Part shown: one piece after another, positions 44,915-53,746 of the stretch
How positions within the stretch are numbered: position 1 is the first letter of the stretch
How the letters are laid out: every line of letters begins with the position of its first letter
Assembly: GCF_036786105.1 (NCBI RefSeq)
Contig: NZ_DAIQRQ010000011.1
Location: 1 to 64,000 of the forward strand
DNA from: Ohtaekwangia sp036786105
GTDB lineage: Bacteria; Bacteroidota; Bacteroidia; Cytophagales; Cyclobacteriaceae
Direction of reading: 5' to 3'
DNA length: 64,000 nt
Notes under the pieces: generated by a model
Databases searched by the model: none
The model's input: the letters and a program-made list of their open reading frames with translations, nothing else
Told to the model about the DNA's origin: nothing
Translations under genes and position numbers: made by a program

Positions 44915-46072
44915 ATGAACTTAATCAATACTTCCACAACCCGAAGGAAATTTATTCAGCATGTTTCCGGTGCTATCGGAACTTCACTGTTTGCATTTTC
45001 TTCCTCACTGACTGCAAATGGATTTGCTTTTGGAGAAGAAACATCTTCAGCCGCTGTTGAAACACAGGAGCCTTCAAAACAATTGGGAGTCGCGCTGGTT
45101 GGGTTAGGGCAATATAGTACGGAGCAACTTGCTCCGGCTCTTCAGGAAACCAAGCGGTGCAAGCTGGCTGGTATTGTTACGGGTACTCCTGAGAAAGCTG
45201 AAAAATGGAAGAGTAAATATAATCTTGCTGACAAGAATATATACAACTATCAGAATTTCGATTCGATCAAAAATAATCCGGATATAGATATAGTATATGT
45301 CGTGCTGCCCAACGCCATGCATGCGGAGTATGTTATACGCGCTGCAAAGGCGGGGAAACACGTGATCTGTGAAAAGCCCATGGCGGTTTCTGTAAAAGAG
45401 TGTGAAGAAATGATCAAGGCTTGTAAAGATGCCAACCGGCTATTGTCGATTGGTTATCGGCTTCATTTTGATCCCTATAACCTCACCATGGCCGAGTTGG
45501 GCACGAAGAAAACGTATGGTGAAATAAAACTCATCACCGCCCGTCATGGTATGGATATAGAACCGAATGTATGGCGATTAAATAAGAAGATGGCGGGTGG
45601 TGGCCCGCTGATGGATGTAGGTATATATTGTGTGCAAGGAGTGATATATACCATGGGTAAAACCCCTATAGCGGTTACTGCTGCGGAAGGCCCGAAGACA
45701 GATATGAAGAGGTTTAGCGAAGTAGAACAATCGCTGACATGGCAATTTGAATTTCACGGCGGAGCCATTGCAAGCTGTGAAACCAGCTATGCCGAAGAAA
45801 TGAATTTTCTGCGTGCCGATGCTGAACGCGGGTGGTTTCAGTTGGAGCCGGCGTTTGCCTACAAAGGTTTAAAAGGAGAAACCAGTACGGGTAAACTTGA
45901 TCTGCCGCATGTAAATCAGCAGGCATTACAGATGGATGATTTTGCAAACTGTGTGTTGCAGAATAAAAAAAGTAAAGTGCCTGGAGAAATGGGGCTTCGG
46001 GATGTCAAAATATTAATGGCTATATACGAAGCTGCGCGAACAGGCAAACGAGTTGAATTGACAAACCTTTAA
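44915..46072 (+). CDS. Gfo/Idh/MocA-family oxidoreductase with Tat signal
   Basis: A 385-residue NAD(P)-dependent sugar or inositol oxidoreductase. The N-terminus NTSTTRRKFIQHVSG (about 3-17) and following hydrophobic stretch form a twin-arginine export signal, so it acts in the periplasm with cofactor pre-bound, like glucose-fructose oxidoreductase. Rossmann region GVALVGLGQYSTEQLAPAL (about 52-70), family motif CEKPMAVSVKECEEMI with the active Lys, and GGGPLMDVGIYC with the catalytic Asp-His-like region. Substrate unknown. It is followed by a hydrophilic protein gene 14 bp downstream. Confidence 0.92.
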   Translation: MNLINTSTTRRKFIQHVSGAIGTSLFAFSSSLTANGFAFGEETSSAAVETQEPSKQLGVALVGLGQYSTEQLAPALQETKRCKLAGIVTGTPEKAEKWKSKYNLADKNIYNYQNFDSIKNNPDIDIVYVVLPNAMHAEYVIRAAKAGKHVICEKPMAVSVKECEEMIKACKDANRLLSIGYRLHFDPYNLTMAELGTKKTYGEIKLITARHGMDIEPNVWRLNKKMAGGGPLMDVGIYCVQGVIYTMGKTPIAVTAAEGPKTDMKRFSEVEQSLTWQFEFHGGAIASCETSYAEEMNFLRADAERGWFQLEPAFAYKGLKGETSTGKLDLPHVNQQALQMDDFANCVLQNKKSKVPGEMGLRDVKILMAIYEAARTGKRVELTNL

Positions 46073-46085
46073 AATGTAAAATGCT

Positions 46086-46541
46086 ATGAGAAAGAATAGA
46101 TCAAATTCCGAAAGCAAAGAAAGTAAACGTAAAGAGGAGAGTAAAAAGCTTCCGGGAGAATATCCGCCAGGTGAAGACATCATGAATCAGGCGAATGACA
46201 TAGAACGCGTACACGTAGACCTTGATAACCTCAGTCTTTCGAGGGCTACATCGGCAGAGGTTGTGCAGGATTCTCCCGGTCGCCCGCTGAACAATGAGTC
46301 TGATCTGACGGAGGAAGATAAGGAAGCACTTGGGCCCAAAGATTTAAGTCTTGATATGGGCGATGACGAGCAATTGAAACACCGCAAGTGGCCGGTGGAT
46401 TTCGCAGCGCGCGATCTGGATATACCGGGCAGTGAGCTGGATGATCGCAATGAGTCTATAGGCTCCGAAGATGAAGAAAACAACTCCTATAGTCTCGGAG
46501 GCGACCGCCAGGAAAATCTGGAAGAAGATCCAATGCGATGA
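46086..46541 (+). CDS. Hydrophilic, probably disordered hypothetical protein
   Basis: A 151-residue protein with no hydrophobic segment. The first 20 residues are Lys/Arg/Glu/Ser-rich, the rest strongly acidic (many Asp, Glu, Ser, Asn) with LSLDMGDDEQLKH and RDLDIPGSELDDRNESIG. Composition suggests intrinsic disorder, as in stress-related hydrophilins of Bacteroidota. Not recognised more precisely. It follows the oxidoreductase gene by 14 bp and precedes an imperfect palindrome. Confidence 0.6.
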   Translation: MRKNRSNSESKESKRKEESKKLPGEYPPGEDIMNQANDIERVHVDLDNLSLSRATSAEVVQDSPGRPLNNESDLTEEDKEALGPKDLSLDMGDDEQLKHRKWPVDFAARDLDIPGSELDDRNESIGSEDEENNSYSLGGDRQENLEEDPMR

Positions 46542-46575
46542 TACAAGAATAATGGCAGTATAGAAATAATATAAG

Positions 46576-46623
46576 CTATCCGACTTACCTGCAGAGATAG
46601 TATGTCTGCAGTAAGTCAGATAG
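46576..46623 (+). promoter_or_regulatory. Long imperfect palindrome between two small genes
   Basis: CTATC, GACTTAC and TGCAGA pair in order with TCTGCA, GTAAGTC and GATAG; one C-A mismatch and one bulged C interrupt the 18-bp stem, with loop GATAGTATG. No T tract follows. It could be a regulator-binding site, an mRNA-stabilising hairpin or an unusual terminator. Confidence 0.5.
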
Positions 46624-46647
46624 TATACATAGTAAAGCAAGATTAAT

Positions 46648-46953
46648 ATGAAACACAATGTAACATCAGATGAACAGCCGGCCGGTACACTGGTTGCCTC
46701 TGTATCAAGCATCACAAATGTTAATCCGGCAGAGCGTGCTATTTCTGTAATCAGCGGAATAGCCTTGGCGGTTAATGGTATACGACACTTTAATCAGGGT
46801 AAAGGTATATCTTCTCTTCTGGGAGGTGCTTATCTGCTGGCGCGTGGTATAAGCGGATATTGTGTGGTGAATGCGTTGCTCCAAAAAACCAAATATGCAC
46901 GTGATGGTTTTCCCCAGGCAACCGGAACATTTAAGGTAGTTGCAGAAAATTGA
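46648..46953 (+). CDS. DUF2892-like (YgaP membrane domain) protein
   Basis: A 101-residue protein whose middle (about residues 24-78) reads NVNPAERAISVISGIALAVNG and LLGGAYLLARGISGYCVVNALL, matching the two-helix DUF2892 membrane domain. The N-terminal 23 residues and the tail are polar. Usually 65-70 residues, so about 30 extra residues are present at the ends. Function unknown. Its 3-prime end overlaps an upstream extension of the next frame, which argues for a later start in that gene. Confidence 0.7.
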   Translation: MKHNVTSDEQPAGTLVASVSSITNVNPAERAISVISGIALAVNGIRHFNQGKGISSLLGGAYLLARGISGYCVVNALLQKTKYARDGFPQATGTFKVVAEN

Positions 46954-46999
46954 AACAGTTGCATCAAGAAAGAGATACAATCGGATGAGGCGAATGAGT

Positions 47000-47581
47000 A
47001 TGAGAACAATATTGTTATTTTTTATAGCGATAGTAGCGGGTATAAATTCGTTACAGGCACAGGTAAGTGACTCCAGCCAACGCACAGAAAGCAGAAGACC
47101 TACCATCAATCAGAGTCAGGAAAAGCCAAGCACGAAGGAGATGCTGGAGATCGAGCTGAATAAAAACAGGGATAAAGGAACGCGGGCAGATACATCAGCC
47201 GCGAAACAGGGAACAAATACGGGCAGTGCGAAAAACGTAAAGGATAAAACGCAAGGTGCATCCAATATACCTGCGTTTGATGGAGGCGCAAGCTCGGCAG
47301 GTTCTCCCAGCGAATTATCAGGTGACAACGGAAAACAGCGCGATGGTACCAATACCGTGCAACGAAGTTCCTATAATATGGCAGGTTCACCACCACCGCG
47401 CAGAAGTGCGCGTGCCGGGAATTCCGAAAAGGCAGGAAAGGAACCCGTTTCAAAAACAGATGTTTCAGAAAAATCAAAAGATAAAACCGGGAAGGATAAA
47501 AAAGTAGAAAGTAAAGACAAGAAGAAATCAGATACTGATAAAGACGAGAAGAAAAAGTCAAAGAAGAAGGCGAAAGATTGA
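47000..47581 (+). CDS. Exported lysine-rich low-complexity protein
   Basis: Start chosen at 47000 (MRTILLFFIAIVAGINSLQA), which gives a clean signal peptide cleaved before QVSDSSQ; the open frame begins at 46940. The mature 170 residues have no hydrophobic core and are rich in Ser, Gly, Gln and Thr. The last 45 residues are nearly all Lys, Asp, Glu and Ser (KDKKVESKDKKKSDTDKDEK). Likely disordered in the periplasm. No family recognised. Confidence 0.55.
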   Translation: MRTILLFFIAIVAGINSLQAQVSDSSQRTESRRPTINQSQEKPSTKEMLEIELNKNRDKGTRADTSAAKQGTNTGSAKNVKDKTQGASNIPAFDGGASSAGSPSELSGDNGKQRDGTNTVQRSSYNMAGSPPPRRSARAGNSEKAGKEPVSKTDVSEKSKDKTGKDKKVESKDKKKSDTDKDEKKKSKKKAKD

Positions 47582-47632
47582 GGGTTGGTTAACTCGTAAA
47601 ACTTGATGATTTTTGCGGCGGAGTCTAATTAT

Positions 47633-48862
47633 ATGCAACCGCAAACCATTCTATACATCATTCTTGCTATCAGTACGATCAGTTACATTTTTGATCAGGT
47701 ATTGGATTACATCAACCTGAAATCACAGCGTGACGAGATTCCGGATGAAGTAGCTGCGTTCTACGATCGTGAGAAGTATATACGCTCACTCCATTACCAT
47801 CGCGACCTTACTAACTTTTCATTTATTACTTCGGCATTTAGTTTCTTCCTTTCAGTAACGATGCTGGTAAGCGGTGGCTTCGGCTGGCTGGATAGTTTGC
47901 TGCGGAATGTTATTGCCAATGAAATAGTGTTGGCGCTTGTATTCTTTGGTGTGATCATGATCGTTTCAGATATACTTACCTTGCCGTTTCAATGGCATCG
48001 CGTATTTGTTATCGAAGAAAAGTATGGCTTCAATAAAACCACGCTCAAAACATTTATAGCCGATAAGTTGAAAGGATATATACTGGGGGGATTAATAGGT
48101 GGTATACTGCTGGCGGTACTGATCTACCTTGTAGAAACAATGGGCACTGATTTCTGGATTTGGTTTGCCCTGATTGCCTGTACATTTGTGCTGCTGATGA
48201 ACATGTTCTATGCTTCGGTGATCTTACCTTTATTCAATAAGCTTACGCCACTGCAGGAGGGTGAGTTAAAATCGGCGATCGAAGCATTTGCGAAGAAAGT
48301 AGATTTTCCATTGGACAATATTTTTGTGATCGATGGATCAAAGCGATCCAGTAAAGCCAACGCTTTCTTTTCCGGTATAGGAAAGAAAAAGAAGATTGTA
48401 TTATACGACACGCTCATTGCGAATCATACTACCGATGAGCTTGTTGCTGTGCTGGCGCATGAGGTAGGGCATTTTAAGAAAAAGCATATTGTGTGGAGCT
48501 ATGTATTGTCTGTTATTCAGATCGTGTTTATGCTCTTTGTGCTTTCGCAGATGATCTTTAACGCCAATTTGTCCATTGCATTGGGTGGCTCACAACAGGC
48601 TATACATTTGAACCTTATTGCATTTGCCATCCTGTTTTCACCTGTATCGGGTATAACCGGATTACTGATGAGCATGCTGAGCCGTAAGAATGAGTTTGAA
48701 GCCGATGCGTATGCGAAGCAAACCTATAACGGCGGCGCGCTGGCTAATGCACTGAAAAAATTATCTGTAGACAATCTGAGTGACTTGTATCCGCACCCGT
48801 TGTATGTATTTTTTCATTATTCTCATCCACCTTTATTAAAGCGCCTGGAAGCGATTAAATAA
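47633..48862 (+). CDS. M48-family metalloprotease (Ste24/CAAX protease-like)
   Basis: A membrane zinc protease of about 409 residues. The zinc site is LAHEVGHFKKKH (HExxH) with the third ligand in NEFEADAYAKQTY. Several hydrophobic helices precede and follow the catalytic core, as in Ste24. The start at 47633 (MQPQTILYIILA) is preferred over 47603 because the extra residues look like leader sequence. Role: turnover of membrane proteins or maturation of peptides in the inner membrane. Confidence 0.92.
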   Translation: MQPQTILYIILAISTISYIFDQVLDYINLKSQRDEIPDEVAAFYDREKYIRSLHYHRDLTNFSFITSAFSFFLSVTMLVSGGFGWLDSLLRNVIANEIVLALVFFGVIMIVSDILTLPFQWHRVFVIEEKYGFNKTTLKTFIADKLKGYILGGLIGGILLAVLIYLVETMGTDFWIWFALIACTFVLLMNMFYASVILPLFNKLTPLQEGELKSAIEAFAKKVDFPLDNIFVIDGSKRSSKANAFFSGIGKKKKIVLYDTLIANHTTDELVAVLAHEVGHFKKKHIVWSYVLSVIQIVFMLFVLSQMIFNANLSIALGGSQQAIHLNLIAFAILFSPVSGITGLLMSMLSRKNEFEADAYAKQTYNGGALANALKKLSVDNLSDLYPHPLYVFFHYSHPPLLKRLEAIK

Positions 48863-48964
48863 AGCTGCTGGCATCAGGTTACGAGCCGTTAGTCGTGTGA
48901 GGGTAGGAGTTACGGTTTGTGTTTAACTAAACCGTGGCGATGGATTGGTAATTATCACTCATAA

Positions 48965-48994
48965 ATAAAAAAGCCACTCCGGTAGAAGTGGCTT
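48965..48994 (-). terminator. Terminator of pdhB
   Basis: On the minus strand, AAGCCACT pairs with AGTGGCTT across an 8-nt loop, then TTTTTTA. Confidence 0.8.
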
Positions 48995-49018
48995 CTTATA
49001 ATCAGATATATCTGTGAA

Positions 49019-49999
49019 TTAATCGCGGTACATTACTGCTTTCACTGCCTTTACAGTCTTTTCTACGTTTGGCAGAATAGCCTGAATCAGCGTGGGAGCG
49101 TAAGGAAGCGGTACATCGAGGCTGTTTACACGGTAAACAGGAGCATCGAGGTAATCGAAAGCATGGCGCTGTACGTGATAAGAGATCTCAGTCGCGATGG
49201 ATGACAAAGGCCACGCTTCTTCTACCACTACAAGGCGGTTTGTTTTCTTAACAGATTCTACCACCGTAGCGTAGTCAATTGGACGTACCGAACGGAGGTC
49301 TATTACTTCTGCAGAGATACCTTCTTTCTCCAGTTCAGCAGCTGCAGCAAGAGCAACTTTCATGATCTTGCCGAATGATACGATGGTAACATCTGTACCA
49401 GCTCTTTTTATATCTGCAACACCGATAGGGATAATGTATTCCTCAGCAGGAACATCACCCTTATCGCCATACATTACTTCAGACTCCATGAAGATCACCG
49501 GATCGTTGTCGCGGATAGAAGCCTTCAAAAGGCCTTTGGCATCGTATGGATTGGAAGGAACCACCACTTTCAAGCCGGGACAGTTCGCATACCAGTTTTC
49601 AAAGTTTTGTGAGTGTTGCGCTCCCAATTGACCGGCATTACCAGTAGGTCCGCGGAATACCATCGGAGCGCTGTATTGTCCACCAGACATAGAATATATC
49701 TTGGCAGCAGAGTTGATCACCTGGTCGATCGCTACCAGCGAAAAGTTAAAGGTCATAAATTCTACCACCGGACGCAGTCCGTTCATGGCGGCTCCTACAC
49801 CGATACCAGCAAAGCCAAGTTCTGAAATAGGAGTATCGAGAACACGGTCGGGTCCAAATTCTGCAAGCATTCCCTGGCTTACTTTATAGGCTCCGTTGTA
49901 TTCGGCAACCTCTTCGCCCATCAGCACTACACTGGGGTCTCTGCGCATTTCTTCGCTGAGGGCCTCGCGCAAGGCCTCTCTAAACTGGATTTCTCTCAT
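49019..49999 (-). CDS. pdhB: Pyruvate dehydrogenase E1 component, beta subunit
   Basis: A 326-residue subunit of the 2-oxo acid dehydrogenase E1 component (alpha2-beta2 type). Family features: ALREALSEEMRRDPSVVLMGEEVAEYNGAYKV (shortened here), GFAGIGVGAAMNGLRPVVEFMTFNF, FRGPTGNAGQLGAQHSQ and RLVVVEEAWPLSSIATEI. It pairs with an alpha subunit not seen in this window. Branched-chain dehydrogenase E1 beta is an alternative, but the sequence fits PdhB better. Monocistronic with its own terminator. Confidence 0.92.
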   Translation of the reverse strand: MREIQFREALREALSEEMRRDPSVVLMGEEVAEYNGAYKVSQGMLAEFGPDRVLDTPISELGFAGIGVGAAMNGLRPVVEFMTFNFSLVAIDQVINSAAKIYSMSGGQYSAPMVFRGPTGNAGQLGAQHSQNFENWYANCPGLKVVVPSNPYDAKGLLKASIRDNDPVIFMESEVMYGDKGDVPAEEYIIPIGVADIKRAGTDVTIVSFGKIMKVALAAAAELEKEGISAEVIDLRSVRPIDYATVVESVKKTNRLVVVEEAWPLSSIATEISYHVQRHAFDYLDAPVYRVNSLDVPLPYAPTLIQAILPNVEKTVKAVKAVMYRD

Positions 50000-50053
50000 G
50001 TCGGTATTTTGAAAAGCGTGTAAAAATAGTATCCGGGGGTGGATTGGGCAAAT

Positions 50054-50084
50054 AAAAAACCCTTCCGAATGTACGGAAGGGTTT
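50054..50084 (-). terminator. Terminator of the OmpA/TPR lipoprotein gene
   Basis: On the minus strand an 11-bp stem AAACCCTTCCG with its complement, loop of 6, then TTT. Strong hairpin just past the stop. Confidence 0.85.
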
Positions 50085-50112
50085 CCCTATTGTTATTCCA
50101 ATGAGGTTACTA

Positions 50113-51888
50113 CTATTTCAATGCGTTTCTGAAAGATTCAGTTGCTGAGAATTTAGCGAATTCGAGGTCGCTCAAAGCAGCTTCTTTCAGCGATGGATCG
50201 ATTTTCACAGCATCTGTCAGGTGACTAACCACACCGTCTGCCTGACCTAATCTTGCAGAAGCAACCGCTGCACCATAGTGAGCAATTGCCAGGTTGCTGT
50301 TCTTGCCAATAGCTTCATTGAATGAGGTAATAGCATTTTGGTAGTCTTTATTCAACACTTGAGCAAGACCTTTGTTGAAGAGGTTATCAGCGTTATCTGT
50401 TGCGTTAGATTCAGAGCTAACAGCCGCAGCATAGTTAGCTTTTACGATTTCAGTAGCACCTTTTACACCGTTAACACCAGCGGCGTTATCGCCTGTGAGG
50501 CCAGCGCTAAGCGCTTTGCTCGCATGGTTGTAAGCAGCGTATGCATTGCCTTTCAACAGGGCAACTGAGGCCAGGTTGGCTTCTACTTCCGGAGCATCGT
50601 TCAGTTTAGAAGCGATGTCAAGCTGAGCCTGAGCTTTGTCTGCCAATGCAGCTGCATTGCTAGGGTTCTCAATAGCCTGAGCGATGTATACAGCGCCTAA
50701 GTTGTTGTGTGCATTCCAGTTAGAACCTTTCTTCGTAGCCGCTTCGTAGATGGCAGCTTTCTCGTCCAGTGAAGGAGTGAGAGTAGCAGCATACATCAGT
50801 TCCTCGAATGAAAGTGTATCTGCACTTACAGAATTCTGAGTAATCTGTTTTGCCAATACAGAGATCTCTGCATCCGTTTTCTTGTCTTTCACAACAAGGA
50901 TTTCAGTTTTAGCAGTTCTCAGTTTAGGATATACATCTTTGAAAACTTTCTTGTAAGTCTTCAGTTTCTTCATTTGCTTCTCCTGATCTTCGAAAGTACC
51001 ACCAGCGTTGATGATGTTCAGGTATTCAGCTTTCTCTTCGGAAGAGATGCCAGTATAACCTTCGAGTTCAGCTTTGAATTGAGTCCAGTCCTGGATTACA
51101 GGCTTCAGAATGAACTGGATAGAATCAGCCTTGCCTTTGTAATCGTACTTCTTCATTTCCTTGCGGTAAAAAGCTTCGATAGCAGCGGCACGATCTGGAG
51201 ACAATTTGCTGTTGATACGCTCAGCACCTTCAGGAGAGTGGGTACCAGTGATAGTTACAGTACGGGTAGCGTTCTTGGAAGCGATGAAAGCATCCAGTTG
51301 CTTGCCTTTTGTGCTCTTGATCTCAGATGTTCTGAGAACAGATTTACCTTGTTCGAATATGAAATCAGGAATCACCACCGGAACGAGTTCTTCCTGGTTG
51401 TTGTAGCCGTGACCTGCATAAGCGGCGTAGAATACAGGCTTAACAAGTTTAGAGGTAGTAATTACTCCTGTTGCAACAGGCATGCGGGGAGATGCCTTAG
51501 ATTTTGTGCCTTTAGAAGCAACGCCTTCAACTTCCAGAGTACCGGTTTTCATGGCAGGCTGGTAAGGGAAAGAGAAGCTCTTGGTAACTTTAGGCGCTTC
51601 GGTCTTGCTGTTTGGATAGTCTTCAGCTTTGAATGGAATAGGATCCAGAGCAAGTTCTTTATCGCCATACTTATAGAAGCTGTTTACTGTATAAACAGTG
51701 CCTTTCTTCAACATCTTAACAGGAAGGTTAGCAGCCATTTCGAAGGCTACTGTGTCTTTGTGAACTTCCAGCGGATTGGGTGTAACAGTGAGCTGCTGAT
51801 CCTTGGCCATTTTTACCATCTTGGGCAGCGTACAGCCCGCGAGGGTCAACGCACCGAAGACCAGACATGAGTAAACTACTTTTCTCAT
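50113..51888 (-). CDS. Lipoprotein with OmpA-like and TPR domains
   Basis: A 591-residue outer-membrane-associated lipoprotein: lipobox LTLAGC with Cys at residue 19. The middle (about 175-270) has an OmpA-like peptidoglycan-binding segment (DFIFEQGKSVLRTSEIK, TITGTHSPEGAERINSKLS). The C-terminal third (about 385-591) carries TPR repeats (NAHNNLGAVYIAQ, LFNKGLAQVLNKDYQNAITS, AIAHYGAAVASARLGQ). It may organise an envelope complex. A consensus-like promoter lies 36 bp upstream, and codon use suggests good expression. A large open frame on the opposite strand is a shadow. Confidence 0.85.
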   Translation of the reverse strand: MRKVVYSCLVFGALTLAGCTLPKMVKMAKDQQLTVTPNPLEVHKDTVAFEMAANLPVKMLKKGTVYTVNSFYKYGDKELALDPIPFKAEDYPNSKTEAPKVTKSFSFPYQPAMKTGTLEVEGVASKGTKSKASPRMPVATGVITTSKLVKPVFYAAYAGHGYNNQEELVPVVIPDFIFEQGKSVLRTSEIKSTKGKQLDAFIASKNATRTVTITGTHSPEGAERINSKLSPDRAAAIEAFYRKEMKKYDYKGKADSIQFILKPVIQDWTQFKAELEGYTGISSEEKAEYLNIINAGGTFEDQEKQMKKLKTYKKVFKDVYPKLRTAKTEILVVKDKKTDAEISVLAKQITQNSVSADTLSFEELMYAATLTPSLDEKAAIYEAATKKGSNWNAHNNLGAVYIAQAIENPSNAAALADKAQAQLDIASKLNDAPEVEANLASVALLKGNAYAAYNHASKALSAGLTGDNAAGVNGVKGATEIVKANYAAAVSSESNATDNADNLFNKGLAQVLNKDYQNAITSFNEAIGKNSNLAIAHYGAAVASARLGQADGVVSHLTDAVKIDPSLKEAALSDLEFAKFSATESFRNALK

Positions 51889-51923
51889 TGGATTGTGGTT
51901 TATTGTTTGATTTTAACAGGTTG

Positions 51924-51954
51924 CAAAACTATACTTATGTGTATTTTTTTGCAA
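51924..51954 (-). promoter_or_regulatory. Promoter of the OmpA/TPR lipoprotein gene
   Basis: Minus strand: TTG (51952-51954), 20-bp spacer, TAGTTTTG (51924-51931). Matches the Bacteroidota -33/-7 pattern, with the start codon 36 bp downstream. Confidence 0.6.
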
Positions 51955-52006
51955 TTATACTCAAAAAAATAAGATGCGGGGGGTAATAATAAGGCTATGA
52001 GGCTGT

Positions 52007-52014
52007 TATATTTG
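52007..52014 (+). promoter_or_regulatory. Candidate TATATTTG -7 box for the PspC gene
   Basis: Exact TAnnTTTG match 66 bp upstream of the start at 52080. No TTG at the expected distance. Confidence 0.4.
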
Positions 52015-52079
52015 TAAGCCGGATTTTTGTTCGATAAATCAACTTTTTGGCAAGTTGAAAGTTTAAATGTGAAGCTAGT

Positions 52080-52307
52080 ATGAACCAAATAACCGATAAA
52101 ATCCAGCATTTCTTTGAAAGACAGGCTTTCGGAGTATGCACACATCTGGGAGAGAAGCTGGGTGTAGCAACTTCCAGTATACGATTATTCTTTATTTATA
52201 CATCCTTTATAACGTTCGGATCACCACTGATCGTATATCTTTCCCTGGCTTTTGTAATGAATATGCGCAAGCACCTGCGAAAGCGTAAACCTATCTGGGA
52301 TTATTGA
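52080..52307 (+). CDS. PspC-domain protein
   Basis: A 75-residue membrane protein that is almost entirely a PspC domain: FGVCTHLGEKLGVATSSIRL followed by one long hydrophobic helix (FFIYTSFITFGSPLIVYLSL). The family is linked to membrane stress. Its last 7 nt overlap the 3-prime end of the convergent glycosyltransferase gene. Confidence 0.88.
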   Translation: MNQITDKIQHFFERQAFGVCTHLGEKLGVATSSIRLFFIYTSFITFGSPLIVYLSLAFVMNMRKHLRKRKPIWDY

Positions 52308-53308
52308 CCGATCTTTCGCTTTTTGAGAAGGAAGAAATCTATAATAACAGAGCCCTGGTATATAGCCGCGCGACTATATTCAGGGTATTGGCATTGTAAT
52401 GCCTTCCGCTTTTTTACTTCGCGGCCCAGATTAAATATAAAATCGCGGTGAGCTTTCAATACGGCTATAGCATTGGAAGCCTTGCCCGTAACCAGATACA
52501 TCACGGCCGCGAGCCAGTCGAGCGCTATACGCAATGGCAGCTTATAGAGCAGTTCCTTGTCATCAAAGTGTTTGAAGATCAGGAATAGTCCATTCCGGAA
52601 GTTGAGGTATGTTTTTCGGGGATTATCATATCCCAGGGTTCCGGCTCCAACATGATATATAGTGCTATATCCGCAGTAGTGTACCCATTGGCCGGCACGT
52701 TGCAATTTCCAGCACAGGTCGATCTCTTCCATGTGAGCAAAGAAATCTTCATCAAGACCATTGAACTGGTGATAGGCTTTTGCGCGGATCATGAGACAAG
52801 CCCCGGTTGCCCAGAAAACTTGTCGCTGATCGTTATACTGTCCCTGATCTTCTTCAACATAATCGAAGATGCGCCCGCGGCAAAACGGATAGCCCAGTGC
52901 ATCGATAAGTCCTCCGCCTGCACCTGCATATTCGAACTGATGTTTATGATGATAGGAGAGTATCTTCGGATGTACGGCCGCTACATCGGGTTTTGTATCC
53001 AATAAATTAATCAGGGGGGTAAGCCAGCCTGGAGTTACTTCTATATCAGAGTTGAGAAGAACATAATAGTCAGCATCTATAAGCTGCAGTGCCCGGTTAT
53101 ATCCACCACAAAAACCATAATTGCTATCCAGCCTGATAATTCTTATAGATGGAAACTCTTTTTCCAGCAGAGCAATTGAACCATCAGTGGATCCGTTGTC
53201 AGCTACAATAATCTCGGCTTCCCGGGAGTATGTGATGACGGAAGAGAGAAACTGTTGCAGCAGTCTCTCTCCATTATAGTTTAGGATAACAACAGCGGTG
53301 CGGCTCAT
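52301..53308 (-). CDS. Glycosyltransferase family 2
   Basis: A 335-residue nucleotide-sugar-dependent transferase. GT-A fold motifs: VVILNYNGERLLQQ, IIVADNGSTDGS, YYVLLNSDIEV with the metal-binding acidic motif, and an amphipathic C-terminal region. EIDLCWKLQRAG fits the rhamnosyl/N-acetylglucosaminyl transferase-like (WbbL) type. Acceptor unknown, probably surface polysaccharide. Its start overlaps the ybaB stop by 4 nt, so it is translated from the same mRNA. Confidence 0.92.
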   Translation of the reverse strand: MSRTAVVILNYNGERLLQQFLSSVITYSREAEIIVADNGSTDGSIALLEKEFPSIRIIRLDSNYGFCGGYNRALQLIDADYYVLLNSDIEVTPGWLTPLINLLDTKPDVAAVHPKILSYHHKHQFEYAGAGGGLIDALGYPFCRGRIFDYVEEDQGQYNDQRQVFWATGACLMIRAKAYHQFNGLDEDFFAHMEEIDLCWKLQRAGQWVHYCGYSTIYHVGAGTLGYDNPRKTYLNFRNGLFLIFKHFDDKELLYKLPLRIALDWLAAVMYLVTGKASNAIAVLKAHRDFIFNLGREVKKRKALQCQYPEYSRAAIYQGSVIIDFFLLKKRKIGQ

Positions 53309-53640
53309 CCCATCAGACCGCTAAGATCTAAACCCGGGATGTTGGGTAGTAATCCTTCTGTACTTTTGCGTAACTCTTCTTTTGCCAGTATCTCTGCTTC
53401 TTCAGATGCTTTGTTAACAGCAGCAACAATCAGATCTTGCAAAATTATTTTGTCATCGCTTTTCAAAAGCGATGGATCAATATCCAATGCTATCAATTGT
53501 TTTTTACCGTTTACTGTAGCTTTCACCATACCTGCCCCGGATTCACCCTGCGCGTGAACTTTTACTAAATTATCCTGAGCTTCTTTCATGCGGGCCTGAA
53601 CTTCTTTCATCTTGCCCATCATTTTCATCATATCAAACAT
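53305..53640 (-). CDS. YbaB/EbfC-family nucleoid-associated protein
   Basis: A 111-residue DNA-binding protein. Start at 53640 (MFDMMKMMGKMKEVQARMKE) is chosen: it matches the family and avoids a 250-bp overlap with the next gene that the longest frame (to 53889) would create. VKATVNGKKQLIALDIDPSLL and LIVAAVNKASEEAE are typical. It binds DNA as a tweezer-like dimer. Followed with a 4-nt overlap by the glycosyltransferase gene. Confidence 0.95.
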   Translation of the reverse strand: MFDMMKMMGKMKEVQARMKEAQDNLVKVHAQGESGAGMVKATVNGKKQLIALDIDPSLLKSDDKIILQDLIVAAVNKASEEAEILAKEELRKSTEGLLPNIPGLDLSGLMG

Positions 53641-53679
53641 AGGTGCGGAATTTAAATACGGATATAAAATCACAAACGC

Positions 53680-53687
53680 CAAAGGTA
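53680..53687 (-). promoter_or_regulatory. TACCTTTG -7 box of ybaB
   Basis: Minus strand match to TAnnTTTG, 40 bp before the start codon at 53640, in the gap between ybaB and the upstream gliding-type gene. Confidence 0.5.
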
Positions 53688-53746
53688 CAAATTGTATTGG
53701 CGAATTACGAAGCGTCATGAGCATACGCAGCCTAACTACAAAGAGA

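Noticed and set aside
50974..51870. Long open frame (298 codons) on the plus strand opposite the OmpA/TPR lipoprotein gene
   Set aside because: It is the mirror of a well-supported lipoprotein gene; its residues (Phe, Cys, Arg-rich) fit no family and it has no start context.
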